From NCBI GenBank assembly GCA_002360945.1, contig DERO01000038.1:52411-86798 (forward strand): 34,388 nt of DNA, in the 5' to 3' direction. Numbering within the stretch: the stretch's first letter is position 1; each line of letters begins with the position of its first letter. The translations under genes and the position numbers were made by a program. The notes beneath the pieces are model-generated. The model was not told the origin of the DNA. It saw only the letters and a list, made by a program, of their open reading frames with translations, and made no database searches. This DNA comes from Leclercia adecarboxylata (GTDB lineage Bacteria > Pseudomonadota > Gammaproteobacteria > Enterobacterales > Enterobacteriaceae). Of this stretch, positions 25,152-34,388 are shown in pieces.

Positions 25152-25159
25152 AACGTCGG

Positions 25160-25190
25160 CCCCCTTTCCCGTTGGGAGAGGGGGATTTTT
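25160..25190 (+). terminator. mrcA terminator
   Basis: CCCCCTTTCCC (25160-25170) pairs with GGGAGAGGGGG (25174-25184) with one wobble pair and a GTT loop, followed by A and TTTTT (25186-25190). The stem resembles the CCCTCTCCC palindrome of the dispersed repeat but lacks its GGTGAGGGCATCAGG tail. Confidence 0.85.
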
Positions 25191-25193
25191 CTG

Positions 25194-25754
25194 CTACAAC
25201 CTGCCCTGCCCTTTCAGCCACTCCCGCACCAGAAACAGTGCGCTCACGTTCCGGGCTTCGTTAAAGTCAGGCTCTTCCAGCAGATCCATCAGATGCGCCA
25301 GTGGCCAGCGCACCTGCGGCAGCGGCTCGGGTTCATCCCCTTCCAGCGATTCCGGATAGAGATCTTCCGCCAGCACGATATTCATTTTGCTGGAAAAATA
25401 GGAGGGAGCCATACTGAGCTTTTTCAGGAAGGTTAACTCCTTCGCACCAAACCCCACCTCTTCTTTCAGCTCGCGGTTTGCAGCCTCAAAGACCGACTCA
25501 CCGGGATCGATCAGCCCTTTCGAGAAGCCGAGTTCGTAAGATTCGGTCCCCACCGCGTACTCGCGGATCAGGATCAGGTGCTCGTCAACAATGGGCACAA
25601 TCATGACGGCTTCGCGCGTGGAGGGACGCATACGCTCGTAGACGCGGCGCACGCCGTTACTGAACTCCAGGTCCACACTTTCAACATTAAACAGACGCGA
25701 TTTGGCGACGGTCTCAACATTCAGGATGGTGGGCTTTTGTAAGGGTTTGCTCAT
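25194..25754 (-). CDS. nudE: ADP compounds hydrolase NudE (Nudix)
   Basis: NudE hydrolyses ADP-ribose, Ap3A, NADH and related ADP-linked compounds. The 186-residue protein contains the Nudix box from Gly in GLIDPGESVFEAANREL to KEEVGFG, near residues 90-112, with the glutamates for metal binding. The whole sequence matches E. coli NudE at equal length. It is leftward, converging with mrcA and divergent from igaA, and is probably a single-gene unit with its promoter in the 325-bp gap to igaA. Confidence 0.97.
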   Translation of the reverse strand: MSKPLQKPTILNVETVAKSRLFNVESVDLEFSNGVRRVYERMRPSTREAVMIVPIVDEHLILIREYAVGTESYELGFSKGLIDPGESVFEAANRELKEEVGFGAKELTFLKKLSMAPSYFSSKMNIVLAEDLYPESLEGDEPEPLPQVRWPLAHLMDLLEEPDFNEARNVSALFLVREWLKGQGRL

Positions 25755-26079
25755 TTTGACGGGTCTTTGCTGAGTGAACTGGCGTCATTGTGCGATACGC
25801 CGCACGGTTTCGGCAATGTCAATCGCGCTTTATTTACATTTATGTAACCTGTGCAGATTCATTCCTTATTTCAGTTAAAATGTCAAGAGCTTGAAATTAT
25901 TCCAGGAATTTGCTGATATCCCGTCGGGGTTAGCTTTGCTATCATCAGCGATCACTGGGATGCGCTTCATATTGCTCAAGTTCAACACCTTACATGCCGA
26001 TAGCCAACCACAGACACGCGTTCACTATTCAAAAGGTGCTACTGACTACACCTGTAAGAAAAAGTAAGATGGGGAAAGC
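25755..26079. other. Gap between nudE and igaA without a gene
   Basis: These 325 bases separate divergent nudE and igaA. I see no plausible coding frame. The nudE side has AT-rich sequence (TTTATTTACATTTATGTAACC near 25829). TATCAT at 25940-25945 could be a -10 toward igaA, but no matching -35 is convincing. The last bases hold GGGGAAAG as the igaA ribosome binding site. A long igaA leader is possible. Confidence 0.5.
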
Positions 26080-28215
26080 ATGAGCACCATTTTGATTGTC
26101 ATCGCTGCTATGCTGGCCTGCGCATTCATTGCAGGGTGGTTGTACAGGCGTCGGGCGCAGCGTCGATATCGCCTGCCTTATCACAATGCCTTTGCCGGGG
26201 CGAGTACCCGCAAGCTTACCGCTGAAGAACGCAGCGCGATTGAGCAATATCTTGAGTCTTTTAACCGCATCCAGCAGACGCCGGCAACAGGTGCCAGCGC
26301 CGCGCCGGTCTCGTTAAGCCTCAATGCCGAGAGCAATACCGTGCTCTGCGTGACGCGCTCCATTACCCGCTACGGTATTACCACTGACGATCCCAATAAA
26401 TGGCGTTACTACCTCGACTCCGCTGAGGTGCATCTGCCGCCGTCCTGGGAACAGTACATCAATGATGAAAACAGCGTTGAGCTGATCCACACCGACTCCA
26501 TCCCGCTGGTGATCGCCCTCAATGGTCACTCCATCGCGGAGTATGTCCAGGAAGCGCCCCACTTTTCGCTGGAGCACGTCAGTTCCACCCAGGCATCGAT
26601 TCGTGGCGAAGAGACCGAGCAGATCGAGCTGCTGAATATTCGTCAGGAGACCCACGAAGAGTATGCCCTGAGCCGCCCGGACGGTATTCGCGAAGCATTG
26701 CTGATTGTCGCTGCGTTCCTGCTCTTCTTCTTCTGTCTGATGAGCCCGGATGTTTTTGCCCCCTGGCTCGCCGGAGGCGGCGTGCTGTTGCTGGCGGCGG
26801 GACTCTGGGGATTATTCGCCCCGCCCGCCAAAAATGCGCTGCGCGAGATCCACTGCCTGCGCGGCACGCCAAAACGCTGGGGCCTGTTTGGCGAAAACGA
26901 TCAGGACCACGTCAACAATATCTCGCTGGGCATTATCGACCTTATCTACCCGCGCCACTGGCAGCCATGGCTGGCCCAGGATTTAGGGCAAAAAACCGAT
27001 ATTGACATCTATCTGGACCGGCACGTCGTGCGCCAGGGCCGCTATTTATCCCTGCATGACGAGGTCAAAAACTTCCCGCTACAGCACTGGCTGCGCAGCA
27101 CGGTCATTGCCGGTGGTGCCGGGCTGGTGCTGGCGATGCTGGTTTTCCTCGTGCCGCTGGATATGCCCATCAAATTTACCCTGTCGTGGATTAAAGGCGC
27201 CCAGACCATCGAGGCCACCAGCGTTGGGGAACTCGAAAGCGCAGGCGTGCGCATTGGCGATACCCTGCGCCTGAAGGGCACCGGGATGTGTAATATCCAC
27301 GCTCCTGGCACCTGGAACGCTCGCCAGAGCTCGCCCTTTGCGCCGTTTGATTGCTCGCAGGTGATCTGGAATGACGCGCCTCCCCTGCCGCTGCCGGAAT
27401 CTGACATCGTTAACAAAGCCACGGCCCTGACCCAGGCGCTGTCGAGCCAGCTGCATCCCAAACCGGAAGATAACTCACGCGTCAGCCCGGCATTACGCTC
27501 CGCCATCCAGAAATCGGGCATGATCCTGCTGGATGACTTCGGCGATATCGTGATGAAAACCCAGGAGCTGTGTGCAGATCAGGATGAGTGCGTCAGGCTG
27601 AAAAATGCGCTGGTTAACCTCGGGAACAGTAAAGACTGGGAGGCGCTGGTGAAACGTGCCGATGGCGGCCGTCTTGATGGCGTCAACGTGCTGCTGCGTC
27701 CGGTCAGCGCGGAGTCGCTGGAAAACCTCGTTGCCACCTCGACCGCGCCGTTCGTCATACGCGAAACCTCACGTGCCGCTCAGGCACTTAACAGCCCGGC
27801 ACCCGGCGGGTTTGTGATCGTCAGCGACGAAGGCAGCGAGTTGGTCGATCAGCCCTACCCTTCAGTGGCGCTGTATGATTACCCGGCCCAGGAGCAGTGG
27901 GGCGAGTTTCAGCGCCTGGCACAGTTGCTGATGCGCACGCCGTTCAGCGCCGAAGGGATTGTGACGGGCCTCTTTACCGATGCCAACGGTACCCGCCATG
28001 TCGAGCTGCACAGCATGCCGGACAGCGCCGGATTGTGGCGCTACATCGCCACCTCGCTGCTGATGCTGACGATGCTGGTCTGCATGCTCTGGAACGCCTT
28101 TATGGCGCTACGTCGCTACCAGCGCTCGCGCACCCGCCTGGCAGATATTCAGCAATACTACGAAAATTGCCTCAACCCCAAGCTTATCCCTGCGCCTGAG
28201 AGCCTGATCGGATAA
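26080..28215 (+). CDS. igaA: IgaA, inner membrane repressor of the Rcs phosphorelay
   Basis: IgaA holds the RcsCDB envelope-stress phosphorelay off by contact with RcsD, and is relieved by RcsF; it is essential in E. coli and Salmonella. The 711 residues equal the usual length. Membrane segments are visible at about 2-20 (STILIVIAAMLACAFIAGW), 203-222, 227-244, 343-362 (AGGAGLVLAMLVFLVPL) and 653-675. A large cytoplasmic part lies between the first and second, and a periplasmic domain (about 365-650) carries the conserved cysteines, such as CNIHAPGTW, FDCSQ, CADQDEC. The gene stands before yrfG-hslR-hslO with a 64-bp gap that includes a hairpin. Confidence 0.97.
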   Translation: MSTILIVIAAMLACAFIAGWLYRRRAQRRYRLPYHNAFAGASTRKLTAEERSAIEQYLESFNRIQQTPATGASAAPVSLSLNAESNTVLCVTRSITRYGITTDDPNKWRYYLDSAEVHLPPSWEQYINDENSVELIHTDSIPLVIALNGHSIAEYVQEAPHFSLEHVSSTQASIRGEETEQIELLNIRQETHEEYALSRPDGIREALLIVAAFLLFFFCLMSPDVFAPWLAGGGVLLLAAGLWGLFAPPAKNALREIHCLRGTPKRWGLFGENDQDHVNNISLGIIDLIYPRHWQPWLAQDLGQKTDIDIYLDRHVVRQGRYLSLHDEVKNFPLQHWLRSTVIAGGAGLVLAMLVFLVPLDMPIKFTLSWIKGAQTIEATSVGELESAGVRIGDTLRLKGTGMCNIHAPGTWNARQSSPFAPFDCSQVIWNDAPPLPLPESDIVNKATALTQALSSQLHPKPEDNSRVSPALRSAIQKSGMILLDDFGDIVMKTQELCADQDECVRLKNALVNLGNSKDWEALVKRADGGRLDGVNVLLRPVSAESLENLVATSTAPFVIRETSRAAQALNSPAPGGFVIVSDEGSELVDQPYPSVALYDYPAQEQWGEFQRLAQLLMRTPFSAEGIVTGLFTDANGTRHVELHSMPDSAGLWRYIATSLLMLTMLVCMLWNAFMALRRYQRSRTRLADIQQYYENCLNPKLIPAPESLIG

Positions 28216-28222
28216 CGCTCCC

Positions 28223-28251
28223 GCGCGGCAGGATATGCTACCCTGTCGCGC
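28223..28251 (+). terminator. Hairpin between igaA and yrfG
   Basis: GCGCGGCAGG (28223-28232) pairs with CCTGTCGCGC (28242-28251) with one wobble pair. ACGTTTCTT follows, so it may be a moderate terminator for igaA or an mRNA stabiliser. Only 28 bases separate it from the yrfG start. Confidence 0.45.
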
Positions 28252-28279
28252 ACGTTTCTTCTGGCTGGAGTATTCCCCC

Positions 28280-28963
28280 ATGCATTTTGATATCGCCTGG
28301 CAGGAGGTCGATACCGTCCTGCTGGATATGGACGGCACGCTGCTCGATCTCGCGTTTGATAACCACTTCTGGCAAAAACTGGTGCCGGAGACCTACAGCG
28401 AGCAGCAGGGGATCTCCCCGGCGGAAGCGCAGGAATTCATCCGCCAGCAATATACCGCCGTACAACATACGCTAAACTGGTACTGCCTGGACTACTGGAG
28501 CGAACGCCTCGGTCTGGATATTTGCGCGATGACCACCGCTCAGGGCCCGCACGCCGTGCTGCGTGAAGATACCGTGCCCTTTCTCGATGCCCTGAAAGCG
28601 AGCGGCAAGCGGCGCATTCTGCTGACCAACGCGCATCCGCATAATCTGGCGGTGAAGCTGGAACATACCGGTCTGGCCTCACACCTTGATTTATTACTTT
28701 CCACCCACACATTTGGTTATCCGAAAGAGGATCAGCGATTGTGGCAGGCGGTGGCAGAAGAGACCGGCCTGCAGCCAGAAAGGACGTTGTTCATTGATGA
28801 CAGCGAACCGATTCTGGATGCGGCGGCAACCTTTGGCATTCGTTATTGCCTTGGCGTCACCAATCCTGATTCCGGCCTGGCTGAAAAAAGCTATCTGCGG
28901 CATCCGGGGCTGAACGACTATCGCCGGATGATCCCCTCACTCACCGTGAAGGAGAAGCCATGA
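28280..28963 (+). CDS. yrfG: GMP/IMP nucleotidase YrfG (HAD family)
   Basis: YrfG is a haloacid dehalogenase-type phosphatase that acts on purine 5'-nucleotides. From the ATG at 28280 (MHFDIAWQEVDTV) the product has 227 residues, close to E. coli YrfG, and GGAG lies about ten bases upstream. Motif I is LLDMDGTLLDLAF near residue 17, motif II LLTNAHPHNLAVK, the lysine lies in FGYPKEDQRLW, and motif IV is LFIDDSEPILDAA. An in-frame start 15 codons earlier would add an unlike Cys/Arg-rich extension. Its stop overlaps the hslR start as ATGA. It is probably the first gene of the heat-shock unit yrfG-hslR-hslO. Confidence 0.94.
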   Translation: MHFDIAWQEVDTVLLDMDGTLLDLAFDNHFWQKLVPETYSEQQGISPAEAQEFIRQQYTAVQHTLNWYCLDYWSERLGLDICAMTTAQGPHAVLREDTVPFLDALKASGKRRILLTNAHPHNLAVKLEHTGLASHLDLLLSTHTFGYPKEDQRLWQAVAEETGLQPERTLFIDDSEPILDAAATFGIRYCLGVTNPDSGLAEKSYLRHPGLNDYRRMIPSLTVKEKP

Positions 28964-29361
28964 AAGAGAAGCCCTCCGAAGGGGTAAGACTGGACAAATG
29001 GCTGTGGGCTGCCCGCTTTTATAAAACGCGCGCCCTCGCCCGGGAAATGATTGAAGGCGGCAAAGTGCACTACAACGGGCAGCGCAGCAAACCGAGCAAG
29101 CTCGTGGAGCTGAACGCCACCCTGACCCTGCGTCAGGGCAACGACGAACGGACGGTGATTGTGAAGAACATCACCGAACAGCGTCGCCCGGCAACGGAAG
29201 CCAGCACCCTGTATGAAGAGACGGCAGAAAGCGTTGAAAAGCGCGAGAAGATGGCGCAGGCGCGAAAGCTGAATGCCCTGACCATGCCGCATCCCGACAG
29301 GCGACCGGACAAGAAAGAGCGTCGCGATCTGATTAAATTTAAAAATGGCGAGAATGAGTGA
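28960..29361 (+). CDS. hslR: Heat-shock protein Hsp15 (ribosome recycling, S4 domain)
   Basis: Hsp15 binds free 50S subunits that still carry peptidyl-tRNA and helps rescue stalled chains after heat shock. The 133-residue protein has an S4 RNA-binding domain at its start ([19 protein letters not shown] through [13 protein letters not shown], about residues 8-50), then a charged, helical and very basic C-terminal tail ([17 protein letters not shown]). It matches E. coli HslR. It starts within the yrfG stop (ATGA) and ends 23 bases before the likely hslO start. Confidence 0.97.
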   Translation: MKEKPSEGVRLDKWLWAARFYKTRALAREMIEGGKVHYNGQRSKPSKLVELNATLTLRQGNDERTVIVKNITEQRRPATEASTLYEETAESVEKREKMAQARKLNALTMPHPDRRPDKKERRDLIKFKNGENE

Positions 29362-29384
29362 TTCTTGCTGAACGAGAGATGACT

Positions 29385-30263
29385 ATGGCCCAACACGACC
29401 AATTACACCGCTATCTGTTTGAACAATTTGCCGTTCGCGGCGAGCTGGTGACGGTATCCGAAACCTGGAAACAGATCCTGGAAAACCACAACTACCCGCT
29501 GCCGGTGAAAACCGTGCTGGGTGAGCTGCTGGTTGCCACCAGCCTGCTGACCGCCACCCTGAAATTTGCCGGTGATATCACCGTGCAGCTGCAGGGTGAT
29601 GGCCCGATGAGCCTGGCAGTGATCAACGGCAACAACCAGCAGCAGATGCGCGGCGTGGCGCGCGTACAGGGCGAGATCCCCGAAGGCGCAGACCTGAAAA
29701 CCCTGGTCGGTAACGGCTACCTGGTGATCACCATCTCTCCGGAAGAGGGTGAGCGCTACCAGGGCGTGGTCGGCCTGGAAGGCGATACGCTTGCCGCCTG
29801 CCTGGAAGATTACTTCATGCGTTCCGAACAGCTGCCAACCCGCCTGTTCATCCGTACTGGTGAAGTGGATGGCCAGCCTGCAGCCGGCGGTATGTTGCTC
29901 CAGGTGCTGCCTGCGCAGGATGCTCAGACCCATGATTTCGAGCATCTGGCGACCCTGACCGAAACCATCAAGGCCGAAGAACTGCTCACCCTGCCGGCGA
30001 ACGAAGTGCTGTGGCGTCTGTATCACGAAGAAGAGGTTACGCTGTACGATCCGCAGGACGTCGAGTTCAAATGCACCTGTTCCCGTGAACGCTGTGCGGG
30101 CGCGCTGAAAACCCTGCCGGATGAAGAGATCGACAGCATCATGGCCGAAGAGGGCGAGATCGACATGCACTGCGACTACTGCGGTTCGCACTACGTCTTC
30201 AACTCGATGGACATTGCTGAGATCCGTAATAACGCCTCCCCGGCCGATCCTCAGCTGCACTAA
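29385..30263 (+). CDS. hslO: Redox-regulated chaperone Hsp33
   Basis: Hsp33 is a cytoplasmic holdase that is switched on by oxidation together with unfolding. The 292-residue product has the N-terminal domain and a zinc-binding C-terminal switch with Cys230 and Cys232 (KCTCSRERC) and Cys263 and Cys266 ([10 protein letters not shown]), the CxC and CxxC pairs that release zinc on oxidation. I start at the ATG at 29385 ([12 protein letters not shown]), six bases after GAGAG. An ATG two codons earlier touches that site, and a GTG at 29358 overlaps the hslR stop but has a poor ribosome binding site; these longer forms cannot be fully excluded. A hairpin follows the stop. Confidence 0.96.
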   Translation: MAQHDQLHRYLFEQFAVRGELVTVSETWKQILENHNYPLPVKTVLGELLVATSLLTATLKFAGDITVQLQGDGPMSLAVINGNNQQQMRGVARVQGEIPEGADLKTLVGNGYLVITISPEEGERYQGVVGLEGDTLAACLEDYFMRSEQLPTRLFIRTGEVDGQPAAGGMLLQVLPAQDAQTHDFEHLATLTETIKAEELLTLPANEVLWRLYHEEEVTLYDPQDVEFKCTCSRERCAGALKTLPDEEIDSIMAEEGEIDMHCDYCGSHYVFNSMDIAEIRNNASPADPQLH

Positions 30264-30274
30264 GTTGTTCCGTT

Positions 30275-30298
30275 AACTGCCCTCTTCCGGGGGCAGTT
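30275..30298 (+). terminator. hslO terminator hairpin
   Basis: AACTGCCC (30275-30282) pairs with GGGCAGTT (30291-30298) around an eight-base loop, 11 bases after the hslO stop. Only a weak T-rich stretch (GACCTTTCCC) follows. Confidence 0.65.
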
Positions 30299-30354
30299 GA
30301 CCTTTCCCTCCACTCGGCTACCCTTTCATTTCATTCACTATTCCTGCCAATCCT

Positions 30355-30523
30355 GCTGAATCGTTATCAGTCATGTAAGTCTTTCGTAATTTACTTTCAT
30401 GTATGCGCTTACACTCACATTCTCGCAGTTAAATTTACCGGCAATTAACCTTTTAAGAACATTTTCACCAACCAAAAAGTGAATCCTGCCATAATCTGCT
30501 CCGCGAAGTGACAGGAGTCACAG
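30355..30523 (+). promoter_or_regulatory. Cra-like and two CRP-like sites upstream of pckA
   Basis: The 379-bp gap before pckA (30264-30642) holds no gene. GCTGAATCGTTATCAG (30355-30370) has a perfect strong half of the Cra consensus. TGCGCTTACACTCACA (30404-30419) has a good right CRP half. AGTGACAGGAGTCACA (30507-30522) is close to TGTGA-N6-TCACA. TATATT at 30617-30622 may be the -10, and TAAGGAG is the ribosome binding site seven bases before the ATG. Activation by CRP and Cra fits a gluconeogenic gene; site use is inferred. Confidence 0.5.
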
Positions 30524-30642
30524 CGTTTTCCGTCATAAAGGGTTTTGGTCCAGATACGCAAATCTATGAGCCCGGTCGCGGTTAACATTCGAGGAAAACC
30601 CCTACAATTTCAGGCAGTATATATTGGCTAAGGAGCAGTGAT

Positions 30643-32259
30643 ATGCGTGTTAATGGTTTAACCCCGCAGGATCTCAAGGCTTATGGTATCAACGACGCTC
30701 ACGATATCGTCTACAACCCCGATTACGATACGCTGTATCAGGAAGAGCTCAATCCAGCACTGGAAGGATACGAACGCGGTATATTGACGACCACCGGCGC
30801 TATCGCTGTCGATACCGGTATCTTTACGGGTCGTTCCCCGAAAGATAAGTACATTGTCCGTGACGACACCACCCGCGACACCCTGTGGTGGGCGGATAAT
30901 GGCAAAGGGAAGAACGACAACAAAGCGATCTCCCCGGAAACCTGGCAGCAGCTGAAAACCCTCGTTACCCAACAACTCTCCGGCAAGCGTCTGTTCATCA
31001 TTGATGCTTACTGCGGCGCTAACGCCGACACCCGCCTTTCCGTCCGCTTTATCACTGAAGTCGCCTGGCAGGCGCATTTCGTGAAAAACATGTTCATTCG
31101 CCCTACCGATGAAGAGCTGCAGAGCTTCGAGCCTGACTTTGTGGTGATGAACGGCGCGAAGTGCACCAACCCGGACTGGAAAGAACAGGGTCTGAACTCG
31201 GAAAACTTTGTCGCCTTTAACCTGACCGAGCGTATTCAGCTGATCGGCGGGACCTGGTACGGCGGCGAAATGAAGAAAGGGATGTTCTCGGTGATGAACT
31301 ACCTGCTGCCGCTACAGGGCATTGCCTCCATGCACTGCTCGGCGAACGTGGGCGAGAAAGGCGACGTGGCGGTGTTCTTCGGCCTGTCCGGCACCGGTAA
31401 AACCACCCTCTCCACCGACCCGAAACGCCGCCTGATTGGCGATGACGAGCACGGTTGGGACGATGACGGGGTGTTTAACTTTGAAGGCGGCTGCTACGCC
31501 AAGACCATTCGTCTGTCGGCAGAAGCGGAGCCGGATATCTTCCAGGCGATCCGCCGCGATGCGCTGCTGGAGAACGTGACGGTGCGTGCCGACGGCTCGG
31601 TTGATTTTGACGATGCGTCAAAAACCGAGAACACCCGCGTCAGCTACCCTATCTACCACATCGACAACATCGTGAAGCCGGTGTCGAAAGCAGGCCACGC
31701 GACCAAGGTGATCTTCCTCACCGCCGACGCGTTTGGCGTGCTGCCGCCGGTTTCACGCCTGACCGCCAGCCAGACCCAGTATCACTTCCTCTCCGGTTTT
31801 ACCGCCAAGCTGGCCGGTACCGAGCGCGGCGTGACTGAGCCGACCCCAACCTTCTCCGCCTGTTTCGGCGCGGCCTTCCTGTCGCTGCACCCGACGCAGT
31901 ACGCCGAAGTGCTGGTGAAACGCATGCAGGCCGCAGGGGCGCAGGCGTATCTGGTGAACACCGGCTGGAACGGCACCGGCAAACGTATCTCAATCAAAGA
32001 TACCCGCGCCATTATCGACGCCATTCTGAACGGTTCGCTGGATGAGGCGGAAACCTTCACCCTGCCGATGTTCGATCTGGCGATCCCGACCGAACTGCCG
32101 GGCGTGGACAGCCGTATTCTCGATCCGCGCAACACCTATGGTTCACCGGAGCAGTGGCAGGAAAAAGCCACTACCCTGGCGAAACTGTTCGTGGAAAACT
32201 TTGAGAAGTACACCGATACGCCGGCAGGTGCGGCGCTGGTGAGTGCGGGACCAAGATAA
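30643..32259 (+). CDS. pckA: Phosphoenolpyruvate carboxykinase (ATP)
   Basis: PckA turns oxaloacetate and ATP into phosphoenolpyruvate, CO2 and ADP, a key step of gluconeogenesis. The 538-residue product has the substrate Arg in [10 protein letters not shown] near residue 65, the metal and phosphate residues in [12 protein letters not shown], the P-loop [11 protein letters not shown] near residue 247, the [21 protein letters not shown] block, and the adenine region [17 protein letters not shown]. It is two residues shorter than E. coli PckA (540), ending SAGPR. It stands alone between hslO and the converging envZ, with a strong terminator. Confidence 0.98.
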   Translation: MRVNGLTPQDLKAYGINDAHDIVYNPDYDTLYQEELNPALEGYERGILTTTGAIAVDTGIFTGRSPKDKYIVRDDTTRDTLWWADNGKGKNDNKAISPETWQQLKTLVTQQLSGKRLFIIDAYCGANADTRLSVRFITEVAWQAHFVKNMFIRPTDEELQSFEPDFVVMNGAKCTNPDWKEQGLNSENFVAFNLTERIQLIGGTWYGGEMKKGMFSVMNYLLPLQGIASMHCSANVGEKGDVAVFFGLSGTGKTTLSTDPKRRLIGDDEHGWDDDGVFNFEGGCYAKTIRLSAEAEPDIFQAIRRDALLENVTVRADGSVDFDDASKTENTRVSYPIYHIDNIVKPVSKAGHATKVIFLTADAFGVLPPVSRLTASQTQYHFLSGFTAKLAGTERGVTEPTPTFSACFGAAFLSLHPTQYAEVLVKRMQAAGAQAYLVNTGWNGTGKRISIKDTRAIIDAILNGSLDEAETFTLPMFDLAIPTELPGVDSRILDPRNTYGSPEQWQEKATTLAKLFVENFEKYTDTPAGAALVSAGPR

Positions 32260-32263
32260 AAGC

Positions 32264-32290
32264 AAAAAGGCAACGCAAGTTGCCTTTTTT
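32264..32290. terminator. pckA terminator with GCAA tetraloop
   Basis: GGCAAC (32269-32274) pairs with GTTGCC (32279-32284) around a GCAA (GNRA) loop. The A-run before it and TTTTTT (32285-32290) after it extend the stem. Only five bases separate it from the pckA stop. It should also act leftward for envZ. Confidence 0.9.
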
Positions 32291-32300
32291 GAGGTTTTCT

Positions 32301-32347
32301 CCCTCTCCCTGTGGGAGAGGTTCGGGGTGAGGGCATCAGGCCGCACC
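32301..32347 (+). repeat. Intergenic palindromic repeat, copy 3
   Basis: CCCTCTCCC-TGT-GGGAGAGG, then TTCGGGGTGAGGGCATCAGG and CCGCACC. It has the same orientation as copy 1 (446-492) and differs at only a few bases. It lies between the pckA terminator and the envZ stop, at another converging gene junction. Confidence 0.8.
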
Positions 32348-32354
32348 CCATTTT

Positions 32355-34388
<2,034 letters not shown>

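Noticed and set aside
28250..28290. A sigma-32 heat-shock promoter just before yrfG
   Set aside because: CCCCCATGCAT resembles the CCCCAT part of a heat-shock -10, but it includes the yrfG start codon and no CTTGAA-like -35 lies at a proper distance.
29358..29384. A longer hslO from a GTG at 29358 overlapping the hslR stop
   Set aside because: The ribosome binding site is weak, the extra residues (MILAEREMT) are not part of the family, and the ATG at 29385 has GAGAG at good spacing.

Overview
The window is a stretch of ordinary enterobacterial chromosome. Gene order and protein sequences match, from memory, the E. coli region yhfK to ompR. Proteins are close to but distinct from E. coli. The GC-rich coding sequence and a recurring CCCTCTCCC/GGGAGAGGG intergenic palindrome suggest an Enterobacter, Lelliottia, Leclercia or Klebsiella-like member of the Enterobacteriaceae; the genus cannot be fixed from this sequence. 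I see no tRNA, rRNA, CRISPR array, insertion sequence, prophage or attachment site.

Layout. (1) 1-5343: the 3' end of yhfK; leftward ppiA, yhfG, fic, pabA and argD (secreted prolyl isomerase, antitoxin/Fic pair, folate and arginine/lysine synthesis); then rightward tsgA. The ppiA/tsgA gap has two CRP-like sites 53 bp apart, and argD has a tandem ARG-box operator. (2) 5348-6664: a leftward codA (cytosine deaminase) without codB, sitting between tsgA and nirB, a place where E. coli K-12 has no gene. Its leader folds into a hairpin followed by a U-run directly before the ribosome binding site. (3) 6804-12058: nirB-nirD-nirC-cysG, the NADH nitrite reductase, nitrite channel and siroheme synthase, behind NarL/NarP, FNR and Cra sites spaced as in E. 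coli. (4) 12193-12363: the small lipoprotein yhfL. (5) 12511-18907: the leftward aroK-aroB-damX-dam-rpe-gph-trpS cluster (shikimate pathway, division-site SPOR protein, DNA adenine methylation, pentose phosphate, phosphoglycolate salvage, tRNA charging). (6) 19204-22478: leftward hofM-N-O-P-Q, a tightly overlapping set resembling type IV pilus/DNA-uptake assembly genes. (7) 22599-25151: mrcA (PBP1a). (8) 25194-30263: nudE leftward, then igaA, yrfG, hslR, hslO rightward (Rcs control, nucleotidase, heat-shock proteins). (9) 30643-32259: pckA with CRP/Cra-like sites upstream. (10) 32355-34388: envZ and most of ompR, leftward, with ompR running off the end.

Most of the content is conserved housekeeping DNA. 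The parts that deserve a second look are non-coding: a pair of crossing inverted repeats that could hide the yhfG ribosome binding site, the codA leader hairpin, related palindromes at four of five convergent gene ends, and a shared Cra-like 12-mer in front of nirB and pckA. I found no convincing new protein system.
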